NCBI GenBank assembly: GCA_028290765.1
Contig: JAQGJF010000348.1
Location: forward strand, 1-7,320
DNA: 7,320 nucleotides
Origin: Tardiphaga sp.
Lineage (GTDB): Bacteria; Pseudomonadota; Alphaproteobacteria; Rhizobiales; Xanthobacteraceae
Direction: 5' to 3'
In this document: positions 5,309-7,320 of the stretch, one piece after another
Layout of the letters: every line of letters begins with the position of its first letter
Position numbering within the stretch: the first letter of the stretch is position 1
The notes under the pieces: generated by a model
Told to the model about the DNA's origin: nothing
Seen by the model: the letters and a program-made list of their open reading frames with translations, nothing else
Databases searched by the model: none
Program-made: the position numbers and the translations under genes

Positions 5309-7312
5309 ATGCCGTCATTCCTCTTCAGGATTTCCGCCCGCCTCTATGCAGGTTTCGGCGCGCTGGTGCTGTTCGGTGTCGGGCTCGCCAGCTTCGCGGT
5401 GTGGCAGTTGTGGGCGATTCAGGGCCAGGCCGGCGTGACGGAACGACAGTCGGTGAACAATGCCCGTGCCATCGAGATATCGTCCGAACTGCACGCGTTC
5501 CGCCGTGCCGTTCTGCGCTACACCTACGCGCAGGATGAGGCGGCCTTCGCCGAAGCCGAGAAGCGCCTCGGTACCGTCGGCAACCTGCTCGGCGATGCCA
5601 TCAGGCAAACCGTCGACGAGCAACGGCGTGCGGTTTATGTCGGGGTCGAAAAGGACATCACGGAGCTGAAAGCAAAGCGCGTCGCGCTCGGCGACGCCGT
5701 CAAGCAGATGGTCGCGGGCCGGGACTTGCTGTTCTCGGATGGCGACCAGATGGCGGCGGATGCGCAGAAATTCGTGGATACCGCGGGCAAAACCGATTTC
5801 GCCCATTCTGCGGACGTGCTCGAGGCCAAGATTCTTCAGGTCCGTGTCGCGAACTGGCGCTTTCTGGCGACACGCGATCAGAAGGGCGTGGCGACTTTCA
5901 AAGCCAATTTGGCGAAAGCCCAGCAGCAGATCGCCGAACTCGAGAAGGCCGACCTGCCGGCGGACCTTTCCACGCCGCTCAAGTCGGTCAAAACAGGTCT
6001 TGGCAAATATTCCGAAGCTTTTGATAAAGCATCGACCAGCCTGCTGCTTGCGGACGAGCTCAACGGCAAGTCGATCGTGCCGATCGCGACAGGCGCGGTC
6101 GAGAAGATGCGCGGCATCAGGGATTTGATCGCGGTGGCCGCGAAAAAGACCAACGCCGAGACGCAGGACCGCATCGAGAGCACCGTCACGACGCAGCAAA
6201 TCGTCGCCGGCGGTGTCGCGCTGCTCGGCATCCTGATCGCTTTCATCATCGGCCGCAGCATTTCGAAGCCGCTGTCCGGTCTGACTTCCGGCATGCAGGA
6301 GCTTGCCGAAGGCAATTTCGGCGTGGTCCTGCCGGGGCTGGGACGCAAGGACGAAATCGGCGACATGGCGCAGGCGGTCGAGACCTTCAAGGTCAAGGCC
6401 GAGCAGAAGGCGCGCGCGGAGGCGCAAGCCAAGATGACGCAGGATCAGCTGGCAGCCGAGCAGCGCAAGCGCGACATGATCAAGCTCGCCGACGACTTCG
6501 AAGGTGCGGTGGGCGAGATCATCGAAACCGTGTCCTCGGCTTCGACCGAGCTCGAGGCTTCCGCGGGCACGCTGACGGCGACGGCCGAGCGGTCGCAGGA
6601 ATTGACCACGATGGTGGCTGCGGCTTCCGAAGAAGCCTCGACCAATGTGCAATCGGTGGCGTCCGCCACCGAGGAGATGGCCTCGTCGGTCAACGAGATC
6701 AGCCGCCAGGTCCAGACCTCCGCCAGCATTGCCAGCGAGGCGGTGGGGCAGGCACGCAAGACCAATGACCGGGTCGCCGAGCTGGCGCAGGCGGCGAGCC
6801 GGATCGGCGATGTCGTCGAACTGATCAACACCATCGCCGGGCAGACCAATCTGCTGGCGCTCAACGCCACCATCGAGGCGGCGCGCGCCGGAGAGGCCGG
6901 CCGCGGCTTCGCCGTGGTGGCGTCCGAAGTGAAAGCGCTGGCCGAACAGACCGCCAAGGCTACCGGGGAGATCAGCCAGCAGATCACCGGCATCCAGGCG
7001 GCGACCCAGGACTCGGTGACCGCCATCAAGGAGATCGGAGACACCATTGGCCGGATGTCCGAGATCGCATCGACGATTGCGGCAGCGGTCGAAGAACAGG
7101 GCGCGGCGACGCAGGAAATTTCCCGCAACGTGCAGCAGGCGGCGCAAGGCACCCAGCAGGTCTCCGCCAACATCACCGACGTGCAGCGCGGCGCCACCGA
7201 AGCCGGATCGGCGTCCTCGCAGGTGTTTTCCGCGGCGCAATCGCTGTCGCGCGACAGCAACCGGCTCAAGGTGGAAGTCGGCAAGTTCCTCAACACGGTG
7301 CGGGCCGCGTAA
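5309..7312 (+). CDS. Methyl-accepting chemotaxis protein with a large helical sensor domain
   Basis: Transmembrane chemoreceptor, 667 residues, that would control CheA through CheW. Helix 1 is at about 13-34. An all-helical periplasmic region of about 260 residues (35-297) has the length of a bimodular (HBM-type) sensor and contains [13 protein letters not shown] at 178-190. Helix 2 is at about 298-315 ([15 protein letters not shown]). A HAMP domain follows (about 315-367, with ISKPLSGL and [14 protein letters not shown]). The long coiled-coil signalling domain (about 390-655) has the conserved hairpin tip at about 508-547 ([20 protein letters not shown], then [17 protein letters not shown]). 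Glu pairs at 441-442, 455-456 and 595-596 are candidate methylation sites. The C-terminus (KFLNTVRAA) lacks a CheR-binding NWETF-type pentapeptide. ATG 5309 is preferred over TTG 5279 because the latter adds ten polar residues with no better Shine-Dalgarno. The ligand is unknown; an HBM fold would suggest organic acids or similar small molecules. Confidence 0.95.
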   Translation: MPSFLFRISARLYAGFGALVLFGVGLASFAVWQLWAIQGQAGVTERQSVNNARAIEISSELHAFRRAVLRYTYAQDEAAFAEAEKRLGTVGNLLGDAIRQTVDEQRRAVYVGVEKDITELKAKRVALGDAVKQMVAGRDLLFSDGDQMAADAQKFVDTAGKTDFAHSADVLEAKILQVRVANWRFLATRDQKGVATFKANLAKAQQQIAELEKADLPADLSTPLKSVKTGLGKYSEAFDKASTSLLLADELNGKSIVPIATGAVEKMRGIRDLIAVAAKKTNAETQDRIESTVTTQQIVAGGVALLGILIAFIIGRSISKPLSGLTSGMQELAEGNFGVVLPGLGRKDEIGDMAQAVETFKVKAEQKARAEAQAKMTQDQLAAEQRKRDMIKLADDFEGAVGEIIETVSSASTELEASAGTLTATAERSQELTTMVAAASEEASTNVQSVASATEEMASSVNEISRQVQTSASIASEAVGQARKTNDRVAELAQAASRIGDVVELINTIAGQTNLLALNATIEAARAGEAGRGFAVVASEVKALAEQTAKATGEISQQITGIQAATQDSVTAIKEIGDTIGRMSEIASTIAAAVEEQGAATQEISRNVQQAAQGTQQVSANITDVQRGATEAGSASSQVFSAAQSLSRDSNRLKVEVGKFLNTVRAA

Positions 7313-7320
7313 CCTCGGCA

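Noticed and set aside
5315..7240. Very long open frame on the - strand (641 codons) opposite the chemoreceptor gene
   Set aside because: The chemoreceptor on the + strand is unmistakable, and the antisense product is Arg/Leu/Gly-rich in the way expected from reversed GC-rich codons.

Overview
The window looks like chromosome of an alphaproteobacterium of the Bradyrhizobium/Rhodopseudomonas group (Nitrobacteraceae). This rests on the high-GC codon use, the style of the chemotaxis receptor, and palindromic GC-rich intergenic repeats of the CCTCTCCCCGC...GCGGGGAGAGG kind. The assignment is by recognition, not by a search.

Layout, all genes on the + strand. (1) 1-831 has no credible gene. It holds the end of one palindromic repeat, a complete mosaic element (A, about 31-387), a terminator-like hairpin (483-514), and an unusual array of four 12-bp direct repeats (705-752) inside a short inverted repeat, just upstream of the first gene. 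(2) 832-3120 is a TonB-dependent siderophore receptor of the outer membrane. (3) 3121-3366 is mosaic element B, starting directly at the receptor stop codon. (4) 3407-4549 is a PepSY-type inner-membrane protein, probably a ferri-siderophore reductase. It appears to start at a rare CTG codon behind a near-perfect Shine-Dalgarno. (5) 4546-4758 is a 70-residue two-helix membrane protein whose start overlaps the previous stop (ATGA). (6) 4759-5308 is non-coding and holds mosaic element C plus the leader of the last gene. (7) 5309-7312 is a complete methyl-accepting chemotaxis protein with a large helical sensor domain.

The receptor, PepSY protein and small membrane protein fit one iron-acquisition module. 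The receptor would bring a ferric siderophore into the periplasm with TonB energy, and the PepSY protein with its small partner would reduce or release the iron at the inner membrane. The chemoreceptor looks like an independent gene. Signals most worth a second look are the 12-bp array upstream of the receptor, which resembles an iron-regulator operator, the CTG start, and the repeat elements with conserved outer ends and movable three-base-loop hairpins. I see no clear evidence of a wholly new system.
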